Below are positions 10,850 through 21,275 of a DNA stretch of 64,000 nucleotides, one piece after another. Within the stretch, counting starts at the first letter, position 1, and every line of letters begins with the position of its first letter. Origin of the DNA: Miscanthus floridulus (lineage: Eukaryota; Streptophyta; Magnoliopsida; Poales; Poaceae); NCBI RefSeq assembly GCF_019320115.1, contig NC_089598.1, positions 31,825,983-31,889,982 of the forward strand, written 5' to 3'. Position numbers and translations under genes: made by a program. Below the pieces are notes generated by a model that had not been told where the DNA came from, did not search any database, and worked only from the letters and a program-made list of their open reading frames with translations.

Positions 10850-10978
10850 GAACTCCTCAACTATACAAACCTGCTCTCGCTCGTCACCTATGCCAATCGG
10901 GCTGGCGCGGCCTGTGTTGGGCTCCCTCATTGGTTGAGCCCAACCTAGCTGACACTGGCCCGTGGCACAAATTTTTTT
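10850..10978 (+). ncRNA. Candidate Pol III small RNA gene (unknown class)
   Basis: Transcription from the USE/TATA promoter should begin about 30 bp after the TATA start, near 10850. A T7 run at 10972-10978 would terminate Pol III, giving an RNA of about 125 nt. The body contains a perfect 9-bp stem, GTTGGGCTC (10916-10924) with GAGCCCAAC (10936-10944), and flanking GGCC/GGCC that could lengthen it. It does not match U6, U3 or 7SL as I know them. On the opposite strand, GAGTTCAATCCCTGG resembles a tRNA-type B box, so a SINE remnant is an alternative. Confidence 0.3.
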
Positions 10979-12767
10979 GCCACCATTTATTTTTTTTATA
11001 TCTGCCGCTAGTGAGGCTATCACCATTCATATCCAAATTCTATGTATTGTATTTATTTTCCACCCTCCACAATCTTTTCCTCATCCATAATCCATACTAA
11101 TTGTTTTGAGTTACACTACTAATTGCTAATAAAAAGCTAGAACTTAAAAATAAGAAAAACTCGAGTTCACACTTAAAAAAATCGAGATTCCATTCAGAGC
11201 CAACCAAAGCGATGTCAACACCTCCTGGGAAAGGTTTCACGAGCACCTGAAAAATTGCTTTTCTAGCATGATCCAATTTGTGTTTTGGTTTACAGATCAT
11301 ACAGAGTAGCGACCAAGTTCAATGTTACAGCCAACAAATTCTGCTTATCGATGTCTCATTGCAGTGTCAAATCTCGTCTCAACATTAACAACGTTACAAT
11401 CATACAAAGTAGGGTCGTACAGCTATAGGGATAATTGCGGTAGTTTCATAGAACTGGATGAGCAGTTACAGAGGCCAGTTTACCTGCGATTTCCAGCACA
11501 TACAACTTCATCCGGAACAGATTCAGCCCATAAAAATAATCCGTACACCTAAGGCCTTTATGCACAAGTGGCAACCGTGATAACTGATAGGAGATAAATT
11601 TAGTCAGCTACACAAGCATATCTATGTCATTTCCTAGCCGGACCATTAAGCCATGAAAACATTCGTAAGCATACATAACCTTGCAACTATAACAATGCGA
11701 GGTCATGAATATAACCTACTGAGTGCATTAGGAAGTTGCATGCAAGTATTTTTTGATGTTTCAACCCAGTCTTTGCTGGGCTCTCCCTTCGAAGATGCAT
11801 GCCTCTTGTGACCACTCCGAGTCAATAGCGCAATGCTATTTGATCTTGGCATCTGGACAGCCCCAGCAACACAATCTCCAGCATGAGCACAGCTCCAAAC
11901 TCGAGAAGGCCCTTCCCCTAGTGAACGTAATCTTGTGAATCCATTTTTTAACCACTGCAAATTGACCACTGCTCGGTATCTTTTAGTAGCTAAAGTGAAC
12001 TCGAGAAGGCCCTTCTCCCTACATGTAAAGTGAACTTTTAGTAGCTAAAAGGATTAGAGGCAGAATATTTTGGGCTAAAATTGGGATGAACGAGTAAAAG
12101 ACAACACAAAAATTCAAGAAAAATGGTTACAATTGCCAAGCAAGCATCATGATACTGACTGTAGTCACCAACTGAAGTACACTATCCATTCCATGTAAAT
12201 TTCCAGGCTGTAAAATTGTACAGATTACAATACTAACATATTCCCAGAGAACAAAAATCAGAGGAAAGGAAAATGATGATCATGTGACAATGTTCAAACG
12301 ATATGAAAGAAAAGCTATATTCTCCAGTAAAGCGGTGAGTGCAGTGTTTCAGTTTCAGTTCAGTTGAGGGCAGCATCACAAGGTCCAACTAACTACTGGG
12401 CTTGCACTACACACTGATGTAGCTGTACACTTCCCAGTATATGATACCTTATCTCTGATTCTTGGCCAGCAGGTTTAGTTGCCTGTTGTGCATTGTAGGT
12501 CACTCAGAACTCTTTGAGATAAATGCATTGTTATCTAATTAAGTAAATTTACATTTATTTTGTTTGGAAAAAGAAAATAATTCTAAACAAAACACTCATT
12601 CAACTGATCTGAAATTCTAAACAAGGCACGATGTGTATCTTATGTCAAACTTTTCTGTGCTTCATTGGTCAGCACTGACTTGTAAGAAGCAAGAAGTAAT
12701 TGATCTGCAAGGACATGTCACACCATGTGAGGTCTGAATGATCCTTTGAACTTGTCATTTTTCTTGC
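10979..12767. other. Intergenic or intron-like DNA, nothing recognised
   Basis: AT-moderate sequence with only short chance ORFs. CTCGAGAAGGCCCTTC occurs twice (near 11899 and 12000), a small direct repeat. No RNA gene, intact MITE or coding exon was identified. Confidence 0.4.
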
Positions 12768-12940
12768 AGAGCCTTGTCTATTTGATTTATGGCAACACAG
12801 CCTTACGTTCTTTGTGCTTTGACTTCAGAAGCACCATGGTCCATGGGAATTACTACGAGGGATTTTATCAAACTCCAGTTAGTACTTTGGCAGTGAAGCA
12901 TAACTTGCTTGTTACTGGTGGGTTCCATACGGTTGCATAG
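12768..12940 (+). pseudogene. Isolated exon of a WD40-like protein (weak)
   Basis: After TTCTTGCAG at about 12768 a frame reads SLVYLIYGNTALRSLCFD, FRSTMVHGNYYEGFYQTP, VSTLAVKHNLLVTGGFH and then a stop at 12938-12940. The segment STLAVKHNLLVTGGF resembles the start of the propeller in plant WD-repeat proteins of the C2A9.03-like group. No flanking exons are visible, so it is at best a fragment. The acceptor and the length of open frame support an exon origin. Confidence 0.35.
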
Positions 12941-13221
12941 CTATTTCCAGAAACTTTCTACAATGACTAACACTAACAATGCATTCATTATTTCCTTTCA
13001 AAATTTTGGGATGTAACTTACAGTAAAACAGCATCACAGATCGGTGGAAAGTGCAGTTATGTTACGTCGAAAGTGCAAGTTATGTTACAGGAACTTATAG
13101 ACCTCTTCTAGCTTAAGCATAGACTACAAGAATTAAGGAGCAAGGAACAGTACCACAATCATTTCCAGTATTCCTATTTGAATGACACCTAATAAAAGGA
13201 ACTGATTTTGAAGCAAAACTT

Positions 13222-13760
13222 CTAGAGTTGATAGGGTTTCAGGGCACACACCTCCATTGCTGATCTAAAGCTTTGTGACGCGACCACGGCTGCCGTGCCG
13301 GAGATGGAGGAGCTCGCCGCCTTGGAGTCCCTGGCGCCAAGTTGAATGAGGTGGAGACGAGGAGAGCACCGGATCTGCCGCTGCCTGGGAACCGCGCCGC
13401 TGACTGGGGGGGCGCCGTTGGCTGGGTGCCGCGGCGCTGCCTTGGTGCCACCGTCGGCTTGGGGCCGAGGGCACAGCGGCCGCCTCGATGAGTGAGGGCG
13501 AGAGTAGGACTGCCGCTGCGATGAGCGAGGAAGAGGGCAGGGCCACCGGCGACGGAGGCGACTACCACATGCCTCGCGCTGGGGGCGGGGGCGGCGGCGG
13601 GGCAGGGCCGCCGGCACGCCGTGCGAGGGCAGCTAGGGTGAGGTGCGTGTGGGATTGGGGAGTTCGACGTGGGGTGGGGTGGGGGAGTACGGCGAGGCCG
13701 CGGGATTAGAGTCTGGGGGGAGGGGGGGCGCAGCGAGGACAGAAGTGGGGATGTGCGAAA
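13222..13760. other. GC-rich first-exon-like block, no clear gene
   Basis: GC-rich sequence with long frames open on both strands, giving Pro/Arg/Ala-rich translations typical of composition only. A minus-strand AUG near 13254 (MEVCALK) is followed quickly by a stop. It could be the promoter or 5' exon of a minus-strand gene scrap. Its position at the right end of the possible second MULE mirrors the GC-rich block at the left end. Confidence 0.25.
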
Positions 13761-13892
13761 TGACCATAATGCCCTTGGACGAATAAAAACAACAAAAATA
13801 GCAATTTTGGGTAGGCATCTGAAAGCGTCAGCAAGCATTAGGAAGCATTTACAACCATTGTAAAAAGGCTCTTATAAATATTAGATAATGGC

Positions 13893-15384
13893 TGTAAGGA
13901 AAATGAACCCTAGGTCCATTTACTTTGGATTTTGGTGTTTGATGATTAATCCAACCAAATTGGACTAATGGATTTGCAAGTAATTGTTTTGTAGTTTAAT
14001 ATGATACAAAACGTGACTTGGACGAAGACGACGTGATGATCTGATGATCAACACCTCAAGAAAGACATGTGAAGATACATAGAAGACATACAAGGTCAAG
14101 CAAAGTCCAAGCACGAAGATTGGAACCAAATCGGACGCAAGATCACGAAGAAACGAGCCTGGCATAGCTGATCGGACGCGGCCCTATGAGTGACCGGACG
14201 CGTCTGATCAGGTGCCAGGCAACAGCAGGCGTCGGCAGCTATGACCGGACGCTGAGCAGCAGTGACCGAACACTGAGCGAAGCAGTGACCGGACGCACCG
14301 GTGACACTACTAATCGTCACGGCAGTGTTTTCAGCGTGACCGAACGAAGCAGACTAGAGGACCGGACGCACGAAGTGCAGCGTCCGATCGAGTCCAGAGA
14401 GGTACCAGAGCGGCGCCAGCGCGACCGGACGTGTCCAGTTGATGATGACCGGACTCTGAGCCGAGTCCGATCAACGCGCGCGCTCCAACGATCGGGAAGA
14501 TCGGACGCGTCCGGTAGGACGTGATCAGCGTCCGGTCAGTAGCAGAAAGTTGGGTTTCGTCCCCAACGGCTACTTTCTCAGTGGGGCTTATAAATAGACC
14601 CCCAACCGGCCATTTGAGTAGTGTGGAGCTGAGAAAATATACCAAGGGTATTGATACACCATTTTAGTGATCTTCGCTTGCATAGTGCTTAGTGATTCGT
14701 TAGGTGATTATCGTATGTGGTTTACGAAGTGCTTAGGTTGATTAGACCACTGCTTATGCATTTACTCTAGGTTTAGGCCTAGTATTTAGTGGGGTTTGCA
14801 TACTTCTTACCACTCAGTGCTTGCGCGCATCATTGTTGTACATCAGAGGGGCTTGTAGTCTTACGAGATCACACCAACCATGTTTGTGGCGTGGCCGTCA
14901 CCGTGTACCAGAAGGAATAAGGCCCGCGGCATTTCAGCCAGAAGCTTGATAGTGAAGACGGCGGGGAGCGGTCCAGGAGAAGCTTGCCGGAAGGCATACC
15001 GGAGACCCACTTGCACGTGGGGAAGGCCTGGGTCTATCCATAGAGTTACTCGACCGAGAGCTTGGTCTTTACGAAGGATTCCTTGCGAGGGGCTCCAACA
15101 AAGACTAGGGGGAAGCTTGCGCGCTTCTCGATACCTCGGTAAAAATATCGAAGTCATCGACAGGAGTTTGCATATCTCTACCTTACTCTTCAGCTTTCGC
15201 ATTTATATTGTTTGCATAACTTCTTTTGCGGTAGAGATATGAACACACTAGCAAAACCGTAGTTGGATATTTAGATAGTTTATCTTTTTGCATATATTTT
15301 GCTAAGGTTAGAAAAAGAGGCCATAGTTTAGAGTTTTAAGTTGCCTAATTCATCCTCCCTCTTAGGCGTCACAGTCCCCTTTCA
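13893..15384 (+). repeat. 5' LTR of the gag-only Copia element
   Basis: 1,492 bp, TG...CA. U3 holds a dense cluster of GACCGGACGC and its reverse complement (14165-14540). A promoter TATA (CTTATAAATAG, 14587-14597) follows. Homologous to 31236-32735. Confidence 0.93.
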
Positions 15385-15386
15385 AT

Positions 15387-15401
15387 TGGTATTAGAGCAG
15401 G
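15387..15401 (+). other. Primer binding site (initiator tRNA-Met)
   Basis: TGGTATTAGAGCAGG, two bases after the 5' LTR, matches the usual Copia site TGGTATCAGAGCAGG with one change. Confidence 0.85.
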
Positions 15402-15463
15402 TTGGCTCAATTTGGACCTTTGGCTTCATTGCCGTTGAGGCGACACTATTTAGAGTGGTTGGG

Positions 15464-15692
15464 ATGGATACCTCTAGGCCTCCGTACTTTGACGGCACTA
15501 ATTTCCCCTACTATATAGCTAGAATGGCTTATCACCTAGAGACGGTAGATTTGGGTGTTTTGAGAGTCACTCGTGATTGGATGAAATCCATTAAGAATCC
15601 TGATAAACCCACAAAGATTGAAGGAAAAGAAATTCATTTCAATATTAGAGCTAAAAATTTCTTGTTTGAATCTTTTAGCATGGATGTGTTTA
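15464..15692 (+). pseudogene. Copia gag, N-terminal part (interrupted)
   Basis: Opens with MDTSRPPYFDGTNFPYY and WMKSIKNPDKP, the usual N-terminus of SIRE/Maximus-type Gag: the capsid-like protein that packages element RNA. The frame stays open to the exact point where the Tat element is inserted (after 15692) and resumes at 28046. About 76 residues lie on this side. Confidence 0.8.
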
Positions 15693-16470
15693 TGTTGACA
15701 CCGTTTTTTGCACGTGTCAAAATGATCGGAGTGGACTAATCGGCAAGGGGAAAGTTACTGTATATTCTGATAGCCGATGGAAGCCAGCTTGTAAAGATGG
15801 TTGCCGATAGCTGGTGGTGGTCGATGGAAAGGTTGATTTAGACTCGGGCGTTGCCGATGAGGTTGGAGGTGTTACTGCCGATGAAACAGGGAGTATGCCG
15901 ATGAAGGAAGACTTGAAGACTACTGCCGATGAAACAGGAAGTATGCCGATGGGAAGGAGGACGGTGAGATTTCCATCGTAATTGAGGCGGACAGGGAAAT
16001 AGATAGGAGTTGATTTCCTTTTCTATATTTGTTAGAGTATGATTCATGTAAGAGTCACGTGTTTCCTTAGATATGGGCTTGGTGTCCTAGTTGTATTTGG
16101 TTGTGTCTCTTTATATCAGGGTATAAATATGGAGTGAGGGGCAATGTAATATATATATCAATCAATATCAAAACCAATTTTTACTCCTATTTGCATCTAC
16201 TTTTCGGCGACTTCGTCAATTTGTATTATTTTCCCTTTTTACGAGTTCTCATTGATTCGGCGAGCTGCATCGCTTCAGTGCGACCTTTGGCGATCCTCGA
16301 GTTCCGCGTGAGTACCTCTTGGCCATGACTTCCGGGCGTATCGCTGTTGTCAGGACCAAAGTGCTCGTATCTTCATCCTTGTCGATTAACAGGTCAAATC
16401 GACTGGCACGCCTTGGATATCGATTCGGGTATTAGCCCTTTGTGTTTGCAGATCCACTTTTGCATCAACA
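15693..16470 (+). repeat. 5' LTR of the Tat element
   Basis: TGTTGACACCG at the start, TGCATCAACA at the end. U3 holds at least eight ATCGGC/GCCGAT motifs between 15739 and 15950, partly as repeats of GCCGATGAAACAGG. Promoter TATA GTATAAATAT is at 16121-16130. Confidence 0.95.
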
Positions 16471-16473
16471 CAT

Positions 16474-16494
16474 CTTTTGGCACGCCTGGTGGGA
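16474..16494 (+). other. Probable primer binding site of the Tat element
   Basis: TTTTGGCACGCCTGGTGGG begins a few bases after the LTR, a position and sequence common to grass Gypsy elements of this kind. I did not assign the tRNA. Confidence 0.6.
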
Positions 16495-16513
16495 CAACAA
16501 TCCTTTGATTAGA

Positions 16514-17002
16514 ATGTTCAATTCCGAGATCGATGCGGGGAACAATATCGCGGTATCAGAAGAAGATCTTAAGGAAGAGCAGAGGCAGGCTACGGAAAAT
16601 GCTGTAGAAGAATACAGGCAGCTTTGTCTGAAATCGTTTAGCCTGAACAAGAGTGGACAAGTCATCCAGAAGCAAGATTTGCCGTTGCCTCGGCAGGTTA
16701 CCTTTGACTCCAATCCTGGTAAACTTCAAGAGATGGTTAATTCTACAGTAAATCATGCTTTGATTAATCATTCCAATGTGCTGTCCAATACTGTTCATAA
16801 TGCTGTGGTTCGAACTCTCAAAAAAGGACAAGCGTCACCGCATTATGTTGGGCCTGCCTATCACCAACCAGAGCCGGCATCTATCAATACTCCATCGGCT
16901 CCCTCGGCCGTTGTGGGTACAGAAGTTACTTCTTCTCCAGTATCGGCAGGTTTACCTAATATTCAATCTACACCGATAGTCCGATACGATCAAATCCGGT
17001 AG
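16514..17002 (+). pseudogene. Tat element gag, N-terminal extension (first frame)
   Basis: The ORF from the first Met after the PBS (MFNSEIDAGNN) gives about 162 residues. It is acidic and helical at first (EEDLKEEQRQATENAVEEY), then Ser/Pro-rich. The frame ends at TAG 17000-17002, but the next frame is open across the junction (AATCCGGTAGGACGA), so a 1-base indel separates it from the following ORF; together they form the gag N-terminus. No known domain is seen before the capsid region. Confidence 0.65.
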
Positions 17003-18561
17003 GACGAGTTCAGCTTAATACAGATCTAGCGGCATCAGCTATGTCAGGCCCTGTGTCTCAGAATAGCCAGATTCCTGCTAATTGGTGGGGATATGGTATG
17101 CCTCCGGAGTCATCTGCTTTCAATCCTGGGTTACCTCAAGTATTTGACGCAGTAGGAAAAGCTCCTATACCATCGGCTGTTTCGCCGATGGCCCAAGTGC
17201 CTCAATACGCCACAGCAACTACTGTGCAACCAACTCCAGGGGGTTTCCAGATGCCTTTGGTTCAGACGCCCAGTTCAAATCCATCGGCAAGCTTACTGCC
17301 GATGCAGCAAAAAGCCCCTGTTATGAGTCAAACTGGGGTTCAGTTCATGCCTCAAGCTGGTTATAATTATCCAACAATTTCAGCAAATTACCAGCCATCG
17401 GCAAGTTTTATACCGATGAATTCTAGTAATGGTTGGTCAGGACAGTTACCTGTTCAACATACAGTTCAGCAAAATCAACAGATTACAGGGATTCAACAAG
17501 GTTATATGCAAGCTGGTGTCCAGAATCAAGCATCGGTAGCTCAGCCGATGAATCCTTTCCAACAGGTTAATGGACCACAAGTAACGGCAAATATGCCGAT
17601 TGCTGGAGATCGTGGGCCACAAAGATATGTGGAAGGATATCAGCAGGTACCTCCTGTAGAAATTCAGCCAGTTCGTCAGCAGGAGGCTGATGCTTTTTGG
17701 GCCGATAGGATAGCAGAAATTATGAAGGATCAGTTTGGGATAAAGCCCAAGGTCAATACTTATTCTTATCGGACTCCATATCCTCCTGCATATGATTTAA
17801 TTCCTCTCCCAAATCGGTACAAGGTACCAGATTTCACTAAATTCTCCTGGCAGGATGACACATCAACAATGGAACACGTCAATCGCTTCATTATTCAATG
17901 TGGAGAGGCAGCTAGCAGAGATGAATTAAGAGTTCAATTATTTTCATCATCTTTGTCTGGATCGGCATTTACGTGGTTCATTTTATTACCACCAAATTCT
18001 ATTATTACCTGGGCTGATCTAGAAAAACAATTTCATAAGTATTTCTTTGCTGGAATCCATGAAAAGAAGCTTACCGATTTAGTAAAATTGAGACAGCGCA
18101 ATGATGAATCGGTAGAGAGCTTTGTGCAAAGGCTACGAGATGTGAAAAATAAGTGCTACAGTCTGGTGCTGGATGATCGGCAGCTTGCCGATCTGGCTTT
18201 CCAAGGGTTATTGCCACATCTTAAAGACAGATATGCTTCTCAGAAGTTTGAAAGTCTCAGTCATCTTGTGCAAAGGATCTCTGATCAAGATACTAGGGTT
18301 TTTGAACCTAAAAAGAATTGGAGTAAAAAGGTATCATTTGTTGAAGAAGTAGGAGATTCTGATTCTGATGAAGAACCAGTTATCGGCTTAGCTGAGTGGG
18401 TTAAGAATAAAAAGCCGATATCTTGTCCCTTTGGTCAAAAAGAGCCAGAAAAGTTTACCTTTGATATCACCAAGGCCGACAAGATATTTGATCTTCTGCT
18501 TCAAGAGGGCCAAATTAAGCTGTCACCTAATCACGTGATCCCATCGGCAGAAGAGTTGTAG
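17003..18561 (+). pseudogene. Tat element Gag (retrotransposon gag domain)
   Basis: The frame is open from before 17003 to a TAG at 18559-18561. The first 200 codons are rich in Gln, Pro and Ser. The capsid-type domain follows: YKVPDFTKFSWQDDTSTMEH, GSAFTWFILLPPNSI, TWADLEKQFHKYFF, RQRNDESVESFVQRLRD and LAFQGLLPHL. These motifs define the retrotrans_gag family, which forms the particle and binds RNA. The TAG comes just before a CKWHNATSH segment that is normally fused to Gag, so it is a nonsense mutation, or less likely a read-through site. Confidence 0.88.
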
Positions 18562-20190
18562 AAGATCTTGTACTGCAAATGGCACAATGCAACTTCACAC
18601 AGTATAAATGAGTGCAAGGTGTTCAGGCAACAGTTACAATCGGCTATTGAATCTGGGAGAATTAAGTTTGGTATTTCCAATGCCCAGAGGCCGATGAAAA
18701 TTGATCAACACCCTTTTCCAACAAATACGTTGGAGGCCAAAGGGAAGACCAAAGTATTGACGTCAGAGGCTGCTGAGAAAAACGCATCAGTGGATCCCCA
18801 ACATTGGATAACTACCGATGATGCAAAAAGTAAGGGTTTGCTGGGAGAAAGCAGTAGTTCCAAAAACCCTTCTCGACCTGGCATTGTGATTACTCATCGA
18901 AGGCAGCAGGAGGGTTGGCGTCAGCGTAATGATCGATATCGACAACAGCAAGAAGAAAGACGTCGGGAAGAATGGCATCGGCATAAAGATCATTGGAGGT
19001 GCCCGTTTTTTATCCATTGCTGGGAAGAAGGTATTAAATTGCCAACTGTTGAAAATTGCCCTGAGTGCAATGGTTATTATGGGGTCAATCGGTCAGAAAG
19101 GAGGTTTCAACCTGGCAATCAGGGTTTATTTATCAATGAGCCGATCAGAGGCAGAGCATCAGTGCATGATCGGCTGGGGGGCAGACTTAGTGTACATGAA
19201 AGGCTTGGTAAACGCGCTGGATATTTTCCAAGGAATCAAGAGGAGCTGGAGGAAATGGCAAATGCAAGAGTTCCCGATGAGGAAATATTCTACAAGGACC
19301 CTAATATACGCCGTGTAGAATCGACTAGGACCTGTTATCAGCCGGTTTGGAAAACTAAGTTTCCTCGATGGTGCCCGGAGGGTCTAACAAAGACACAGAG
19401 AAGGAGGATGCAACGTGAGCGTCAGGAGGATTTATACCAAGAGGAAAATTCCTCCAATGAGAAGTCCGGTCATCAGCAGTGGCAGGTAAAACACAAAAAT
19501 AAGGGTTCATCGGTAGATGTTAATATGGTATTCATGTTGCCGATGGAGTTTTTGGCATTGTCTGATAATGAGGAAGAAGTTGTTCTCTCTGATCAAGTAG
19601 CTCAGTTGACACTAGATCCAATGATGGCTGTTTTTGAGAAACCTACCGATGATGGGAGACAGCATCTTAAGGCTTTGTTTGTGAAGGGCAGAGTTGATGG
19701 GCAGCCTGTGTCTAAGGTACTTATTGATGGAGGGGCTGCGATTAATATTATGCCTTATGTGATGTATCGGAGACTTGGTAAGGGAGATCAAGACTTGACC
19801 AAAACCGATATGATGCTGAAAGATTTTGAAGGCAATGTGTCACCAGCTAAAGGGGCAGTATGCGTTGAATTGACCATCGGCAGCAAAACATTGCCGACGA
19901 CGTTCTTTGTTATTAACGGCAAGGGTGCATATAATCTGCTTCTAGGGAGGGATTGGATTCATGCTAATTGTTGTGTTCCTTCTACAATGCATCAATGCCT
20001 CGTACAGTGGATTGGGGATAAGATTGAGGTTGTCCCTGGTGATTCTTCTTATATCATCGCATCGGCAGAATCAGATACTTATGAGCGAACTAAATGCATA
20101 TCAGGAGAAGTTTGGGAAAAAGAGTTCCTTAGAGTTGCTGATTATGAAATTCCACCGATCCAAGCAGTCGGTTCTGAAGAAGAATTTTAA
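18562..20190 (+). pseudogene. Tat element Gag C-terminus and aspartic protease
   Basis: Starts with the Cys/His segment CKWHNATSHSINECKVF, then a long charged linker, then a retropepsin domain: VDGQPVSKVLIDGGAAIN holds the active-site D-G-G and NLLLGRDWIHAN the second hydrophobic strand. The protease would cut the polyprotein in the particle. The frame ends at 20188-20190 (EEEF then stop), while the RT frame begins overlapping it at 20190 in another phase. Pol in this lineage is continuous, so a 1-base indel is likely. D-G-G in place of D-S/T-G is usual for this group. Confidence 0.85.
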
Positions 20191-21275
20191 TGGATAGGTT
20201 TGCCGATGATGGAAAATTAGGTCAAGGGTTCACATCGGCAGATGATTTAGTAGAAGTAGACATCGGTGATGGCGATAGGCCAAGACCTACTTTTATTAGT
20301 GCTAAGTTAGATTCCAAGTGTAAGCAGCAAATAATTGATGTGTTAAAAGAGTATAAAGATTGTTTTGCTTGGGATTATACTAAGATGCCTGGATTAGACC
20401 GATCGGTAGTTGAACATCGGTTACCTATCAAATCTGGATTTCGGCCACATCAGCAGCCAGCGTGCCGATGCAACCCTAATATACTTCCTGATATTAAGGC
20501 CAAAATAACTAAATTAATTGAGGCAAAGTTTATTCGGCAGTGTCGATATGCAGAATGGATCTCTAATGTGGTTCCTGTTTATAAGAAAAATGGAAAATTT
20601 CGTGTTTGTATTGATTTCAGGAATCTCAACAAAGCCACACCGATGGATGGCTATCCAATGCCGATTGCTGATTTGTTGATTGATGCTGCAGCCGGACATC
20701 AAATTATCAGCTTTATGGATGGTAATGCAGGTTACAATCAAATATTCATGGCTGAAGAAGATATTCCCAAGACTGCTTTCAGATGTCCAGGTCATGTGGG
20801 GTTGTTTGAGTGGATAGTTATGACGTTTGGTTTGAAAAATGCCGGCGCTACCTATCAGAGAGCTATGAACTTTATTTTTCATGAATACATTGGCACATTA
20901 GTGGAGATCTACATTGATGATGTGGTGATTAAGTCTGGAGATGTTACAAAACATTTAGCCGATCTACGAAAGATACTGGAGTGCACAAGGAAGCATGGAT
21001 TGAAGATGAATCCTAATAAATGTGCATTTGGTGTATCGGCAGGACAATTCTTGGGTTTTATGGTGCACCAGCGGGGCATCGAAATCAGTAGGAAGTCTAT
21101 TGATGCGATTAACAAGGTGGTTGCTCCTGTCAATAAGACCGAATTGCAATCTTTGATCGGTAAGATTAATTTCATTAGAAGATTCATATCTAATCTGTCG
21201 GGTAAGATCAAGGCTTTCAGTCCACTACTTAAATTGAAAGCCGATCAGGAATTTGTATGGGGAGCTGAGCAGTAG
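20190..21275 (+). pseudogene. Tat element reverse transcriptase
   Basis: About 360 residues with the conserved RT blocks: KFIRQCRYAEWISNVVPV, NGKFRVCIDFRNLNKAT, the first catalytic Asp in FMDGNAGYNQI, TFGLKNAGATYQRAM, and the catalytic YIDD at 20910-20921. GQFLGFMVHQRGIE and LQSLIGKINFIRRFI form the thumb/connection. It copies element RNA into cDNA. The frame is closed by TAG at 21273-21275 right after GAEQ, where related proteins read on into the RNase H domain, so this is a point nonsense mutation. Confidence 0.92.

Larger units (their letters stand above)
6624..13880. mobile_element. Possible second MULE-like unit with several gene scraps
   Basis: The left end (from 6624, ATTTATAAATAG, CTTTTTT, ATGGTTG) resembles the reverse complement of the right end (to about 13880: ATTTATAAGAG, CTTTTTAC, ATGGTTG), followed by related GCGTCAGGAAGC-like blocks on both sides. 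Between them are GC-rich first-exon-like blocks at both ends (7010-7370 and 13230-13750) and scattered exon scraps, a composition seen in large Pack-MULEs. The inverted similarity is patchy and I found no matching 9-bp target duplication. The alternative is ordinary low-copy DNA with degraded gene copies. Confidence 0.35.

Noticed and set aside
13239..13838. 199-codon minus-strand ORF
   Set aside because: GC-rich composition, overlapping open frames on both strands, no domain, low-complexity translation.
14186..14645. ORFs rich in Arg, Asp, Thr and Ser over the LTR
   Set aside because: They translate the repeated GACCGGACGC cluster of an LTR U3 and have no independent support.
15739..15960. 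Possible CRISPR-like or tandem array of GCCGATGAAACAGG units
   Set aside because: Only a few irregular copies in a plant LTR; better treated as part of the dispersed ATCGGC/GCCGAT motif.
18787..19318. Antisense and alternate-frame ORFs inside gag/protease
   Set aside because: Shadow frames of the continuous polyprotein frame, which shows recognisable domains.
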